Made by a program: the position numbers and the translations under genes. The notes beneath the pieces are model-generated. The model was given only the letters and a program-made list of their open reading frames with translations, was not told where the DNA came from and did no database searches. From Pseudarthrobacter sp. NBSH8 (GTDB lineage: Bacteria > Actinomycetota > Actinomycetes > Actinomycetales > Micrococcaceae), in assembly GCF_014217545.1 (NCBI RefSeq), contig NZ_CP043178.1, forward strand, positions 2,976,001 through 3,040,000: a DNA stretch of 64,000 bases, read 5' to 3'. Shown here one piece after another: positions 38,982 through 48,030 of the stretch (positions within the stretch are counted from its first letter, which is position 1; each line of letters starts with the position of its first letter).

Positions 38982-39992
38982 TTACACAATCCCGTCCAGG
39001 ATCGCCAAGCGTACGACGTCGGCTGCCGCGCTCTGCAGGGTAATGAGGCTCACCTGCCGGGCAGTTTCAGTACTGCGGTCCAGCGCCACGTCTCCAGTGG
39101 CGAGGCAGAACACAGTATCCCCGTCGGCCAGCGTATGCGAAGGGTTCAGCGCCCGAGCCAAGCCGGCATGCGCGGCAGAAGCAGTCCGCTTGCATTCGGC
39201 GGGGTCCAGGATGGCGTTTGTCGCCACAACTACAAGCGTTGTGTTCAACGCAGGCGGGCCGGCATCCGCTGACGGGGAATCGGGAACCCGGAAGCGCGCG
39301 TCTAAGGTGGGCCCACGCGAGCCGGGTTCCCTGGCCGAGCTTGCGAGGTTAGGGAGCTCGTGGGGCGGCACGACCGAGCGCGCGGAGGGTTCGGGATTTC
39401 CCGGAAGTGCCTCCACGGGAAACCCCAGTGCGTTCACCACGGCCAGCGCCCCCACAACCACGCCGTTCTCGAGCATGACCGATGCCGTACCCAGTCCGCC
39501 CTTGAACTGTCCCCGGCCAATGAGAGCTCCGGTGCCGGCGCCCACACTGCCGCGCCCGACGTCGTGCCCGTCCTTTTCCGCAGCGGCCGCAACAGTCGCT
39601 GCGTAGCCCATCTCCGCCGTCGGGCGCGCAGAGAAGTCGCCGCCCCTGCCCAGGTCGAAGATGGCGGCGGCGGGGACGATCGGCACCACTCCCCCGGGGA
39701 CGGCGAAGCCCCGGCCGTTCTCTTCGCACCAGCTCTGTGCACCGTGTGCGGATGCGAGCCCGTAGGCACTGCCGCCGGTGAGGACCACAGCGTCCACGGT
39801 GGACACCAGCGTGGTGGGGTCGAGCGCGTCGGTCTCATGAGTGCCGGGACCACCGCCGCGGACATCCACGGAACCCACTGTCCCCGGCGGCGGCAGGACC
39901 ACGCTTACGCCTGTCAGCCAGCCGTCGCCGGTCTTCTGCTGGTGTCCTACCCGAATCCCCGGCACATCAGTTATGGCTCCCATGGGCTCCAT
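38982..39992 (-). CDS. P1 family peptidase (DmpA/S58-like)
   Basis: An N-terminal nucleophile aminopeptidase-type protein, 336 residues from the ATG at 39992 (or 333 from the next Met). It contains ITDVPGIRVGH at the start, GGGPGTHETDAL, VLTGGSAYGLA, GAGTGALIGRGQFKGGLGTA and ALNTTLVVVATNA. By analogy with DmpA, autocleavage would occur just before a Thr in that last segment to make alpha and beta chains. The natural substrate is unknown. It is divergent from the ABC importer genes. Confidence 0.88.
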   Translation of the reverse strand: MEPMGAITDVPGIRVGHQQKTGDGWLTGVSVVLPPPGTVGSVDVRGGGPGTHETDALDPTTLVSTVDAVVLTGGSAYGLASAHGAQSWCEENGRGFAVPGGVVPIVPAAAIFDLGRGGDFSARPTAEMGYAATVAAAAEKDGHDVGRGSVGAGTGALIGRGQFKGGLGTASVMLENGVVVGALAVVNALGFPVEALPGNPEPSARSVVPPHELPNLASSAREPGSRGPTLDARFRVPDSPSADAGPPALNTTLVVVATNAILDPAECKRTASAAHAGLARALNPSHTLADGDTVFCLATGDVALDRSTETARQVSLITLQSAAADVVRLAILDGIV

Positions 39993-40166
39993 TGTGCTCC
40001 ATCGCGGACCGGCGCTCCGGCGCGTCAAACAAACACTGTGCAATACTGCTGGAAACACGGCGTTAATGGGCGATGAAGCCTCCAACAACAATCCTCTGGC
40101 GAGGGCTTATGCGGGATTCTGCTCACCGACCGTGTGGTGAAGTATGGCTAGATCCCCTGCCCGCCG

Positions 40167-40187
40167 GGCCCGCCTAGTACGGGCCCC
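40167..40187. promoter_or_regulatory. Dyad upstream of the ABC importer
   Basis: GGGCCCG-CCTAGTA-CGGGCCC, a perfect 7-bp inverted repeat with a 7-base spacer, lies 19 bases before the permease ATG. It follows a TATGGCTAGAT stretch that could be a -10 region, so it may be an operator. No regulator gene is adjacent. Confidence 0.35.
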
Positions 40188-40205
40188 GATCTGTTGGAGA
40201 CCCTC

Positions 40206-41165
40206 ATGACTCGTCAACTCGCCTCCACACTTTCCACAGAGCCGCCTGGCCCTCCTGGCCCGCCAACGCGGCGACGCCCGAAGCACTGGTCCGGCCGGGC
40301 CCGGCGGGACTTCTTCGTGTTCCTGGCGTTGGCACTCCCAAACCTCGTACTCATCGCAGTGTTTACCTACCGCCCGCTTATCAGCAATATCTACTACTCG
40401 ACCCTTGACTGGACCCTGGGTTCGGCGTCGGCAACGGTGGTGGGACTCGACAACTACGTCACCTTCTTCAGCAGCAACGACGCTACCAAAGTGCTCGGCA
40501 CCACGGCAGTGTTCACACTGGTGACAGTGGGCGGCTCCATGATCCTTGGCCTGCTCATCGCCTTGGCGCTGAACTCCAAGGTCCGCGGCACAACGTTCGC
40601 GAGGTCGGCGGTTTTCGCCCCGTACGTGCTGTCCGGCGTGGGGGTGGGCCTGGTCTGGCTGTTCATTTTCGATCCCGGCTACGGTGTGCTGGCCTGGATC
40701 CTCCGCGGCCTGGGACAGCAGAGCCCGCAGTGGATCAATGACCCGCAGCTTTCCCTGGTGATGGTCATCCTCGTCTACATCTGGAAAAACCTCGGATACT
40801 GCGCCGTGGTCTACCTTGCCGGCCTGCAGTCACTGCCCCAGGACGTTATGGAAGCCGCCTCGCTCGATGGGGCGAACGGATTCAGGCGCTTCGTCAGTAT
40901 GTCGATCCCGCTGCTGTCACCCACCACCTTTTTCCTGCTCATCACCAGCATGCTGAGCTCCCTTCAGGCCTTCGACCTGATCCGGATAATGACGCCGCTC
41001 GGGACTGGCACCAGCACCCTGATCTACGAGGCCTACCTGCAGGCATTCGGGGCCTTCAACAGGGCCGGATACTCCGCCTCAATTTCCGTGATCCTGTTTG
41101 CCATCCTGCTGGTGGTCACTCTGCTCCAACTCCGCTTCGTGGAACGAAAGGTGCATTACTCATGA
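40206..41165 (+). CDS. Sugar/glycerol-phosphate ABC transporter permease, UgpA-like
   Basis: A 319-residue MalF/UgpA-type permease with six predicted membrane helices. The EAA loop that contacts the ATPase is MEAASLDGANGFRRFVSMSI. The N-terminus is a Pro/Arg-rich cytoplasmic segment. I start it at MTRQLAS (GGAG 7 to 10 bases upstream). It overlaps the second permease as ATGA. The order permease, permease, binding protein matches ugpA-ugpE-ugpB, but the substrate cannot be read from the sequence. Confidence 0.9.
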   Translation: MTRQLASTLSTEPPGPPGPPTRRRPKHWSGRARRDFFVFLALALPNLVLIAVFTYRPLISNIYYSTLDWTLGSASATVVGLDNYVTFFSSNDATKVLGTTAVFTLVTVGGSMILGLLIALALNSKVRGTTFARSAVFAPYVLSGVGVGLVWLFIFDPGYGVLAWILRGLGQQSPQWINDPQLSLVMVILVYIWKNLGYCAVVYLAGLQSLPQDVMEAASLDGANGFRRFVSMSIPLLSPTTFFLLITSMLSSLQAFDLIRIMTPLGTGTSTLIYEAYLQAFGAFNRAGYSASISVILFAILLVVTLLQLRFVERKVHYS

Positions 41166-42082
41166 GTTCCCTGTCGCCGGTCAACCCCGACCCGAGCGCT
41201 CCCCCGCTCGTCCACCCTGAAGCCTTTGTGCCCCGCGAGCGTCCGTTCTCGGCTCGGAACCTGCTCCAGACAATCGCCGGCGGATACATTCCGCTGTTTG
41301 TTGCCACGATGGTGGTTTTCCTGCCCCTGCTGTGGATGATCCTGAGTTCCCTCAAACAGCCTGGTGAAATCATCACCACGGACCTGCAGATTCTTCCGGA
41401 CAGCGTCAACCTGGAGAACTACAACATCGCAATGACCACCGTGCCGTTCGCCCAGTTCTTCATCAACAGCACGATCGTGACCGTGGTTGGCGCCACCGTC
41501 AAGGTGCTGCTGGCCATCCTGACCGCTTATGCGCTGGTGTTCGTCCGCTTCCCCTTCAAAAACGCCATCTTCATACTGATTCTCGTGGCCCTGATGGTAC
41601 CGCCGCAGGTATCCATCCTGCCCAACTACATTCTGATCGCCGGCATGGGCGGCAAAAATACTCTCTGGGGCATCATCCTCCCAGGACTGGGAACCGCATT
41701 CGGAACGTTCCTCCTTCGGCAACACTTCCTGACGCTGCCAGCATCGATCCTGGAATCCGCCGAGATTGACGGCGCAGGTCATTGGCGCCGCCTGTGGCAG
41801 ATCGTGGTCCCGGTCTCGGTTCCTTCCATTGCCACAGTGGCGCTGGTGACGGTTGTCAGTGAATGGAACGAATACATCTGGCCGCTCATCATCACGGACC
41901 GCCCGGAAACCATGACCCTGCCGGTCGGCCTGACGCTGCTGCAGAACTCCGAAAGCAACGCCTCCGGCTGGGGCATCCTCATGGCCGGCGCTGTGCTGGT
42001 CATCGTACCCATCCTGGTGATCTTCGCAGCACTGCAGCGCTACATCGTTGCCGGCCTCACCCAAGGCAGCGTTACCGGCTGA
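41162..42082 (+). CDS. Sugar/glycerol-phosphate ABC transporter permease, UgpE-like
   Basis: A 306-residue MalG/UgpE-type permease: a 35-residue cytoplasmic lead, six membrane helices and the EAA motif ESAEIDGAGHWRRLWQIVVP. It partners the preceding permease in a heterodimeric channel. It is followed after 70 bases by the binding-protein gene. Confidence 0.92.
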   Translation: MSSLSPVNPDPSAPPLVHPEAFVPRERPFSARNLLQTIAGGYIPLFVATMVVFLPLLWMILSSLKQPGEIITTDLQILPDSVNLENYNIAMTTVPFAQFFINSTIVTVVGATVKVLLAILTAYALVFVRFPFKNAIFILILVALMVPPQVSILPNYILIAGMGGKNTLWGIILPGLGTAFGTFLLRQHFLTLPASILESAEIDGAGHWRRLWQIVVPVSVPSIATVALVTVVSEWNEYIWPLIITDRPETMTLPVGLTLLQNSESNASGWGILMAGAVLVIVPILVIFAALQRYIVAGLTQGSVTG

Positions 42083-42152
42083 CCCGCGTCCGCCGTCGTT
42101 CTTCCACCAGAAGCAGCAAATCCCTTTAAGGCAACAACCGAAAGGAACCATC

Positions 42153-43499
42153 ATGACCACGAATCTTGACCGACGGCACTTCCTGGGCCTCGCCGGCGTC
42201 ACCGCCAGTGCGGCAGCGCTTTCCGCCTGCGGGGGCCCTGACACGGGCGGCACCACGGCAGCAAGCGAAGCGGCGGACATTGATTTCAGCGGCGTCAAGC
42301 CGGCCGCGAAGATCGATTTCTGGTCCAACCACCCGGGCAAGTCCCAGGACGTCGAGAAATCCATCATCGAAAAATTCCACGCGAAGTACCCGGACATCAA
42401 AGTAAACCTGGTCACGGCCGGAGCGAACTACGAGGAAATCGCGCAGAAGTTCCAGACCTCGCAGGCCGCCAAATCGGGGCTGCCCGCTGTTGTGGTCCTG
42501 TCCGATGTCTGGTGGTTCCGCTACTTCACTAACGGCAGCATCATTCCGGTCGACGGACTGATCAAGGAGCTGGACATCAAAGTCGACGATTTCCGACAAT
42601 CCCTCGTGGACGATTACAAGTACGACGACAGGCAGTGGGCGCTTCCCTACGGGCGCTCTACGCCGTTGTTCTACTACAACAAGGACCACTTTGCTGCCGC
42701 AGGCCTGCCGGACCGGGCGCCCGCAACGTGGCAGGAATTTGGCGAGTGGGCCCCGAAGTTGAAAGCGGCCTCCGGTGCACAGTATGCCTACATCTATCCC
42801 GCCCTGGCCGGCTACGCAGGCTGGACCCTGCAGAACAACCTTTGGGGCTGGGGCGGCGGCTGGTCAACGGACTGGGAGATCACCTGTGATTCGGCCGAAT
42901 CGGTGGAAGCTTTGCAGTGGGCCCAGGACTCCATCTATAAGCACGCCTGGGCGGGGGTCTCGTCCAAGGAAGCCGCCGACGATTTCTCGGCCGGTCTGAC
43001 CTCCTCCACCATCTCCTCGACCGGTTCCCTGCTCGGGGTGCTGAAGTCTGCCACCTTCAACGTTGGCGTAGGTTTCCTTCCTGGCGGCCCCAAAGCGAAA
43101 AGCGGAGTTTGCCCCACGGGCGGCGCCGGCCTGGGCATCCCGAGCGGTATCAGCAAGGAGGAACAGCTCGCCGCGGGAACGTTCCTGAAGTTCATGACCG
43201 AGCCTGAAAACACGGCGGCATTTTCCGCCGCCACCGGTTACATGCCGACCCGCACCTCCGCCGACATGACGGCGGTGCTGGCCAGAACTCCCCAGATCAA
43301 GACCGCCATGGACCAACTTGCCGTAACCAAGGTGCAGGACCGCGCCCGCGTGTTTCTCCCGGGCGCCGACCAGGAGATGGCCAAAGCTGCCGCCAAGATC
43401 CTTACCCAGGAAGGCGACGTAAAGGCCACCATGACCGAGCTGAGGGCCACACTCGAGGGAATCTACACCAAGGATGTTAAGCCGAAGCTCAAGGCGTGA
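42153..43499 (+). CDS. Extracellular solute-binding lipoprotein, UgpB-like
   Basis: A 448-residue family 1 binding protein that delivers substrate to the two permeases. The signal is twin-arginine (RRHFLGLAGVTASAAAL) with lipobox LSAC near residue 27. The mature part has KIDFWSNHPGKSQDVEKSII, VVVLSDVWWFRYF, LPYGRSTPLFYYNKD and GGAGLGIPSG, features shared with glycerol-3-phosphate binders. The frame is open upstream to 42048, but the signal and an AAAGGAA site set the ATG at 42153. No ATPase gene is nearby, so a shared ATPase is likely. Confidence 0.92.
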   Translation: MTTNLDRRHFLGLAGVTASAAALSACGGPDTGGTTAASEAADIDFSGVKPAAKIDFWSNHPGKSQDVEKSIIEKFHAKYPDIKVNLVTAGANYEEIAQKFQTSQAAKSGLPAVVVLSDVWWFRYFTNGSIIPVDGLIKELDIKVDDFRQSLVDDYKYDDRQWALPYGRSTPLFYYNKDHFAAAGLPDRAPATWQEFGEWAPKLKAASGAQYAYIYPALAGYAGWTLQNNLWGWGGGWSTDWEITCDSAESVEALQWAQDSIYKHAWAGVSSKEAADDFSAGLTSSTISSTGSLLGVLKSATFNVGVGFLPGGPKAKSGVCPTGGAGLGIPSGISKEEQLAAGTFLKFMTEPENTAAFSAATGYMPTRTSADMTAVLARTPQIKTAMDQLAVTKVQDRARVFLPGADQEMAKAAAKILTQEGDVKATMTELRATLEGIYTKDVKPKLKA

Positions 43500-43523
43500 C
43501 GATGCACTAAGTGCCCTGCGATA

Positions 43524-43573
43524 CGCAAAATCCCTGCCGCTACCGGTATTCAGATAGCGACAGGGATTTTGCG
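43524..43573. terminator. Bidirectional terminator between importer and map
   Basis: A 19-bp inverted repeat with one mismatch (43524-43542 with 43555-43573, CGCAAAATCCCTG/CAGGGATTTTGCG) and a 12-base loop has A/T runs within both arms. It separates the convergent binding-protein and map genes. Confidence 0.8.
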
Positions 43574-43601
43574 CGTCGACGGCAAAGCTGCGTCGAAGGA
43601 C

Positions 43602-44429
43602 CTACGGGATCGGAATAGGCACGACGCCGAGCGGCACCAGGTGCTCCGCTCCGCCGTCGGGTGCTGAGAGTACCCAGATCCCCTTCTCGTGAACGGCAAC
43701 CGAGTGCTCCCATTGGCACGAGCGCTTGCCGTCGGTGGTCACCACAGTCCAATCGTCCTCCAGCACGGCGGTGTCGATGCTGCCGCGGACCAGCATGGGC
43801 TCGATGGCGAGGCACAGTCCGGGCTTGATCTTGGGACCGCGGTGACTGGTGCGGTAGTTCAGGACATCCGGGGCCATGTGCATTTCGGAGCCGATGCCGT
43901 GGCCCACATAGTCCTCCAGGATGCCCAGCGGCTTGCCCGGCACGGACGAGACGTAGTCGTCGATGGCCGCGCCGATATCGCCCACGTGGCTGCCCGTGGC
44001 CAGTGCGGCGATGCCGCGCCACATCGCGGCCTGCGTCACATCGGAGAGCCGCTGGTCCTCGGGGTCAACCTTGCCCACAATGACGGTCCGTGCAGAGTCG
44101 GAGTGCCAGCCGTCAACAATCGCGCCGCCGTCGATCGAGATGATGTCGCCGTCGTTGAGGATCTTGCCGCCGGGGATGCCGTGCACCACTTCCTCGTTCA
44201 CGGAGGTGCAGATGGTGGCGGGGAAGCCGTGGTAGCCGAGGAAGTTCGACTTGGCGCCGGCCTCGTTCAGCACTGCGGCGAAGACGTCGTCCAGCTGCTT
44301 GGTTGTGACCCCGGGAGCTGCGGCTGCCACCGCTGCGTCCAGCGCACGGTTCAGCACCAGCCCGGCGTCGTGCATGATGCGCATCTGGGCGTTGGTCTTG
44401 TATTCGATACGGGGCTGGCCGAAGGCCAT
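43602..44429 (-). CDS. map: Methionine aminopeptidase type I
   Basis: Removes the N-terminal Met from nascent proteins. The 275 residues contain GFPATICTSVNEEVVHGIPG, the metal ligands in ISIDGGAIVDGWHSDSART (two Asp), GHGIGSEMHMAP (His) and AIEPMLVRG (Glu), with the final Glu in QWEHSVAV. The ATG at 44429 has AGAGGA 7 to 12 bases upstream; the frame is open to 44444. It is the third gene of the secY-adk-map unit. Confidence 0.97.
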   Translation of the reverse strand: MAFGQPRIEYKTNAQMRIMHDAGLVLNRALDAAVAAAAPGVTTKQLDDVFAAVLNEAGAKSNFLGYHGFPATICTSVNEEVVHGIPGGKILNDGDIISIDGGAIVDGWHSDSARTVIVGKVDPEDQRLSDVTQAAMWRGIAALATGSHVGDIGAAIDDYVSSVPGKPLGILEDYVGHGIGSEMHMAPDVLNYRTSHRGPKIKPGLCLAIEPMLVRGSIDTAVLEDDWTVVTTDGKRSCQWEHSVAVHEKGIWVLSAPDGGAEHLVPLGVVPIPIP

Positions 44430-44449
44430 GGTGTGTCCTCTCAATGGCT

Positions 44450-44480
44450 GAGGCTCCTCCCGGATGCCGGGAGGAGCCTC
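44450..44480 (-). promoter_or_regulatory. Perfect hairpin in the adk-map spacer
   Basis: GAGGCTCCTCCCGG and its complement (44450-44463, 44467-44480) form a 14-bp stem with a 3-base loop, 20 bases after the adk stop and 20 before the map ATG. No T-run follows, so it may be an attenuator or processing site rather than a terminator. Confidence 0.55.
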
Positions 44481-44500
44481 GGAAAAGCATGTTGCGGGAC

Positions 44501-45079
44501 TTAGGCGGCCTGGGCTGCCTTGATGGCCTGCATCACGCGGTCGGTGACCTCGTCGATGCCGCCGATGCCGTCAACCTGGGTCAGGATGCCGCGTTCGGCA
44601 TACTTGGCCACAACGGCTTCGGTCTGCTCGTGGTACAGGTCCAGGCGATGGCGGATGACGGCTTCGTTGTCGTCGCTCCGGCCGGTTTCCTTGGCACGGC
44701 CCAGCAGGCGGGCGACGAGTTCTTCGTCGTCGGCTGTGAGCTGCAGGACGACGTCGAGCTTTTCTTCGCTGTTCGCGAGAATACCGTCCAGGTAGTCCAC
44801 CTGCGCCGTGGTGCGCGGGTAGCCGTCCAGGAGGAAGCCGTTTTCTACGTCCGGCTCGCTGAGGCGGTCGCGGACCATCTTGTTGGTGACGCTGTCCGGA
44901 ACGAAGTCCCCTGCGTCCATGTACTTCTTGGCTTCGATGCCAAGAGGAGTTTCGCCCTTCACGTTGGCGCGGAAGATATCACCGGTGGAAATCGCCACGA
45001 CGCCGAGGCGCTCGGAAATGCGTTCCGCTTGCGTTCCTTTTCCGGAACCGGGGGGTCCAATAATCAACATTTTCGTCAT
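44501..45079 (-). CDS. adk: Adenylate kinase
   Basis: Balances ATP, ADP and AMP. The 192 residues have the P-loop IIGPPGSGKGTQAERI, AISTGDIFRAN, NGFLLDGYPRTTAQVDYLD (AMP and lid region) and GRSDDNEAVIRHRL. The lid is the short type without zinc cysteines. The ATG overlaps the secY stop as ATGA, indicating coupling. Confidence 0.97.
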   Translation of the reverse strand: MTKMLIIGPPGSGKGTQAERISERLGVVAISTGDIFRANVKGETPLGIEAKKYMDAGDFVPDSVTNKMVRDRLSEPDVENGFLLDGYPRTTAQVDYLDGILANSEEKLDVVLQLTADDEELVARLLGRAKETGRSDDNEAVIRHRLDLYHEQTEAVVAKYAERGILTQVDGIGGIDEVTDRVMQAIKAAQAA

Positions 45080-46386
45080 CGCAAAAGCCCTTCGTAGTGA
45101 CGTTGCTGTAGCTGCGCATCTATTTGCTTGACGGTTTCAAGGCCAACGCCCACCATGATCAGGATCGAGGTGCCACCGAACGGGAAGTTCTGGTTCGCGT
45201 TGATCAGTACCAGTGCCACCAGCGGAATCAGTGCCACGAAGCCCAGGTACAGGGCACCGGGCAGCGTGATCCGGGAGAGCACGTACTGCAGGTAATCCGC
45301 GGTCGGTTTTCCGGCACGGATACCCGGGATGAAACCGCCGTACTTCTTCATGTTGTCCGAGACCTCTTCAGGGTTGAAGGTGATCGCGACGTAGAAGTAG
45401 GTGAAGAACACGATCATGGCGAAGTACAGCGCCATATAGATCGGGTGGTCGCCTCGGGTCAGGTTGTTGTTAATCCACTCAACCCACGGCGCGAGAGCCT
45501 CGCCCGCTTTGGGCTGGTTGAACTGTGAGATCAGTCCCGGCAGGTAGAGCATGGACGATGCGAAGATCACGGGGATCACGCCTGCCATGTTCACCTTGAT
45601 GGGGATGTAGGTGCTGGTGCCGCCGACGGTCCGGCGTCCGATCATCCGCTTGGCGTACTGCACCGGGACACGGCGCTGGGACTGCTCCACAAACACCACC
45701 AGGGCAACCGTCACCAGGCCGATCACCAGGACCATAAAGAACGTACCCGGGCCCTGTGAGCTCCAGATGGCGCCCAGAGACGTGGGGAATGTTGCCGAGA
45801 TGGAGGTGAAGATGAGCAGCGACATGCCGTTGCCCACACCCTTTTCGGTGACGAGTTCGCCCATCCACATGATGAGCCCGGTGCCGGCGGTCAGCGTGAT
45901 GATCAGCAGGATGGTGGTGATGATGCTGTCGTCAGGAATGATCGGCAGGGCACAGCCCGGTAGCAACTGGCCTGAACGTGCCAGCGATACCAGCGTCGTG
46001 GCGTTCAGCAGGCCCAGGGCGATGGTGAGGTACCGCGTGTACTGGGTGAGTTTGGACTGCCCGGAGGCGCCCTCCTCGTACAGCTCCTGGAACCGGGGAA
46101 TGACCACCCGGAGCAGCTGCACGATGATGCTGGCCGTGATGTACGGCATGATACCCAGCGCGAAGATGGACACCTGAAGCAAGGCACCGCCGCTGAACAG
46201 GTTGACGAGCTGATAAAGCCCGCCAGCGCTCTGACCGTTCTGCAAGCATTGCTGGACATTCTGGTAGTTCACACCAGGCGAGGGGATGAACGCACCCAAG
46301 CGGAAGATTGTGATGATTGCCAGCGTGAACAACAACTTGCGTCGCAGGTCAGGCGTGCGAAAGGCCCGGCCAATTGCGCTAAGCAA
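45076..46386 (-). CDS. secY: Protein translocase subunit SecY
   Basis: Channel-forming core of the Sec translocon. The 436 residues start LSAIGRAFRTPDLRRKLLFT and have ten membrane helices, with the plug region FSGGALLQVSIFALGIMPYI, QLLRVVIPRFQELYEEGASG and the cytoplasmic loop QSQRRVPVQYAKRM. The TTG at 46386, four bases after AGGAGG, gives the normal N-terminus; the open frame continues to 46569 without SecY homology. It leads the secY-adk-map unit and is cut off from rplO by a terminator. Confidence 0.96.
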   Translation of the reverse strand: MLSAIGRAFRTPDLRRKLLFTLAIITIFRLGAFIPSPGVNYQNVQQCLQNGQSAGGLYQLVNLFSGGALLQVSIFALGIMPYITASIIVQLLRVVIPRFQELYEEGASGQSKLTQYTRYLTIALGLLNATTLVSLARSGQLLPGCALPIIPDDSIITTILLIITLTAGTGLIMWMGELVTEKGVGNGMSLLIFTSISATFPTSLGAIWSSQGPGTFFMVLVIGLVTVALVVFVEQSQRRVPVQYAKRMIGRRTVGGTSTYIPIKVNMAGVIPVIFASSMLYLPGLISQFNQPKAGEALAPWVEWINNNLTRGDHPIYMALYFAMIVFFTYFYVAITFNPEEVSDNMKKYGGFIPGIRAGKPTADYLQYVLSRITLPGALYLGFVALIPLVALVLINANQNFPFGGTSILIMVGVGLETVKQIDAQLQQRHYEGLLR

Positions 46387-46402
46387 GCGTCCTCCTGTGT
46401 TG

Positions 46403-46430
46403 TTTATAAGCGTGGTGTGATGGGGGACAA
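46403..46430 (-). promoter_or_regulatory. Candidate secY promoter
   Basis: On the minus strand TTGTCC (46425-46430) and TATAAA (46403-46408) are 16 bases apart. Transcription would begin close to 46396, giving a leader of about 10 bases that starts at the AGGAGG ribosome site. Confidence 0.5.
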
Positions 46431-46528
46431 TAATCCCAACAACCGAGTCTAACGGGTGGATCGGCCATGCGAATAATCCGCGAACCCGCGATTGCGGCGA
46501 ACGGGCGTAAATAGTCGGCAGGCGGATG

Positions 46529-46579
46529 CGAAAAAACTCCCGGTGTGCAGGGCCCTGGGGGCCTTGCACACCGGGAGTT
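46529..46579 (-). terminator. Strong intrinsic terminator after rplO
   Basis: Arms 46535-46549 and 46565-46579 (AACTCCCGGTGTGCA and complement) are perfect, with further GGCCC/GGGCC pairs inside. The minus strand continues into a run of six T. It closes the spc operon 26 bases after the rplO stop. Confidence 0.9.
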
Positions 46580-46605
46580 CACAACGGGCGTTCGCCCACC
46601 GTCTA

Positions 46606-47088
46606 CTAGAGAGCGGTGGTGCTTCCGCCTGCTGCTGCAATCTTTTCTGCGGCGCTGGCCGAGAATGCGTGGACGGTGACGTCAACCTTGACGGTGATGT
46701 CGCCGGTGCCAAGCACCTTGACGGGCTGGTTCTTGCGAACAGCACCCTTTTCGACCAGGTTCTCCACGGTGACTGTGCCACCTTCCGGGAACAGCTCGTT
46801 GAGCTTGTCCAGGTTTACAACCTGGAACTCAACCCGGAACGGGTTCTTGAAGCCGCGCAGCTTCGGCAGGCGCATGTGCAGCGGCAACTGGCCGCCGGCA
46901 AAGCCAGCCTTGATCTGGTAGCGGGCCTTCGTACCCTTGGTACCGCGACCAGCGGTCTTACCCTTGGAACCTTCACCACGACCAACTCGGGTCTTGGCGG
47001 TCTTGGCACCCGGGGCGGGACGCAGGTGGTGAACCTTCAGTGTGTTCTGCTTCTCAGCAGTCTCTGCGGCGATCTTTTTCTCTGCCAT
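46606..47088 (-). CDS. rplO: 50S ribosomal protein L15
   Basis: Late-assembly large-subunit protein. The 160 residues contain [53 protein letters not shown] and the C-terminal globular part. A short Glu/Lys lead precedes the conserved region. It abuts rpmD and is the last gene before the operon terminator. Confidence 0.97.
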   Translation of the reverse strand: MAEKKIAAETAEKQNTLKVHHLRPAPGAKTAKTRVGRGEGSKGKTAGRGTKGTKARYQIKAGFAGGQLPLHMRLPKLRGFKNPFRVEFQVVNLDKLNELFPEGGTVTVENLVEKGAVRKNQPVKVLGTGDITVKVDVTVHAFSASAAEKIAAAGGSTTAL

Positions 47089-47295
47089 TTACTTCGCCTC
47101 CTCTACCTTTACCAGGTGCGGAACCGTGTTGAGCATTCCAACCGTCACGGCGTCGGCGGTGCGGACAACGGTGTGTCCGATCCGCTTCAGGCCGAGGGAC
47201 CGAAGGGTGTCGCGCTGGTTCTGCTTGCCGCCAATGGCGGACTTGATCTGAGTGATCTCCAACTGAAGGTCGGAGGGAATCAGGTTCTTAGCCAT
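47089..47295 (-). CDS. rpmD: 50S ribosomal protein L30
   Basis: A 68-residue protein of the large subunit: [36 protein letters not shown] and [11 protein letters not shown] match the bacterial L30 family over its full length. It lies directly between rpsE and rplO. Confidence 0.97.
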   Translation of the reverse strand: MAKNLIPSDLQLEITQIKSAIGGKQNQRDTLRSLGLKRIGHTVVRTADAVTVGMLNTVPHLVKVEEAK

Positions 47296-47298
47296 GGC

Positions 47299-48030
47299 TT
47301 AGACACCCGCCTTCTGGTTCAGGATTGCCTTCACCATTGCCGGCGGAGCAACCTCGTCCAGCGGCAGGCCGCGGCGTGCTGCCACTGCTGCCGGCTCTTC
47401 GAGCTGCTTCAGCGCAGCAACAGTCGCGTGAACGATGTTGATGGCGTTGGAGGAACCCAGCGACTTGGAGAGGATGTCGTGGATGCCCACGCACTCCAAG
47501 ATGGCGCGAACCGGACCACCGGCAATAACACCGGTACCGGCAGAAGCCGGACGCAGCATTACGACGCCGGCAGCGGCCTCACCCTGAACGCGGTGCGGGA
47601 TGGTGTTCCCAATGCGGGGAACACGGAAGAAGGACTTCTTGGCCTCTTCAACGCCCTTCGCGATTGCGGCGGGAACTTCCTTAGCCTTGCCGTAGCCCAC
47701 GCCGACCATACCGTTACCGTCACCAACGACGACCAGAGCGGTGAAGCTGAAGCGACGACCACCCTTGACCACCTTGGAAACGCGGTTGATGGTGACAACG
47801 CGTTCAATGAACTGGCTCTTCTCGGCTTCGCGGCCGCCGTCGCGGCCACCACGGCCACCACGGCCGCCGTCGCGACCGCCCTGAGCACGGTCGCCACGCT
47901 CGCCGCCACGACGAGCGCCACCACGGCGGTCATCGGCAGCAGCTGCGGGCGCAGTGGCCGGAGCAGCTACGGCTTCAGTAGCCTTCTGATCTGCAGACAC
48001 AGTGTCCTTTTCCTTGTTTGCTTCCGTCAC
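47299..48030 (-). CDS. rpsE: 30S ribosomal protein S5 with Gly/Arg-rich N-terminus
   Basis: Helps mRNA entry and decoding fidelity. The 243 residues are longer than the usual 165-220. Residues about 1-70 are an Ala-rich stretch followed by repeated [13 protein letters not shown] units. The standard S5 then follows: [34 protein letters not shown] and [18 protein letters not shown]. It has a GTG start overlapping the rplR stop as GTGA. Confidence 0.96.
   Translation of the reverse strand: MTEANKEKDTVSADQKATEAVAAPATAPAAAADDRRGGARRGGERGDRAQGGRDGGRGGRGGRDGGREAEKSQFIERVVTINRVSKVVKGGRRFSFTALVVVGDGNGMVGVGYGKAKEVPAAIAKGVEEAKKSFFRVPRIGNTIPHRVQGEAAAGVVMLRPASAGTGVIAGGPVRAILECVGIHDILSKSLGSSNAINIVHATVAALKQLEEPAAVAARRGLPLDEVAPPAMVKAILNQKAGV

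Noticed and set aside
46387..46569. N-terminal extension of SecY by 61 residues
   Set aside because: The extension would run through the rplO terminator and the secY promoter region, and SecY normally starts at the LSAIGRAFRTPDLRR segment.
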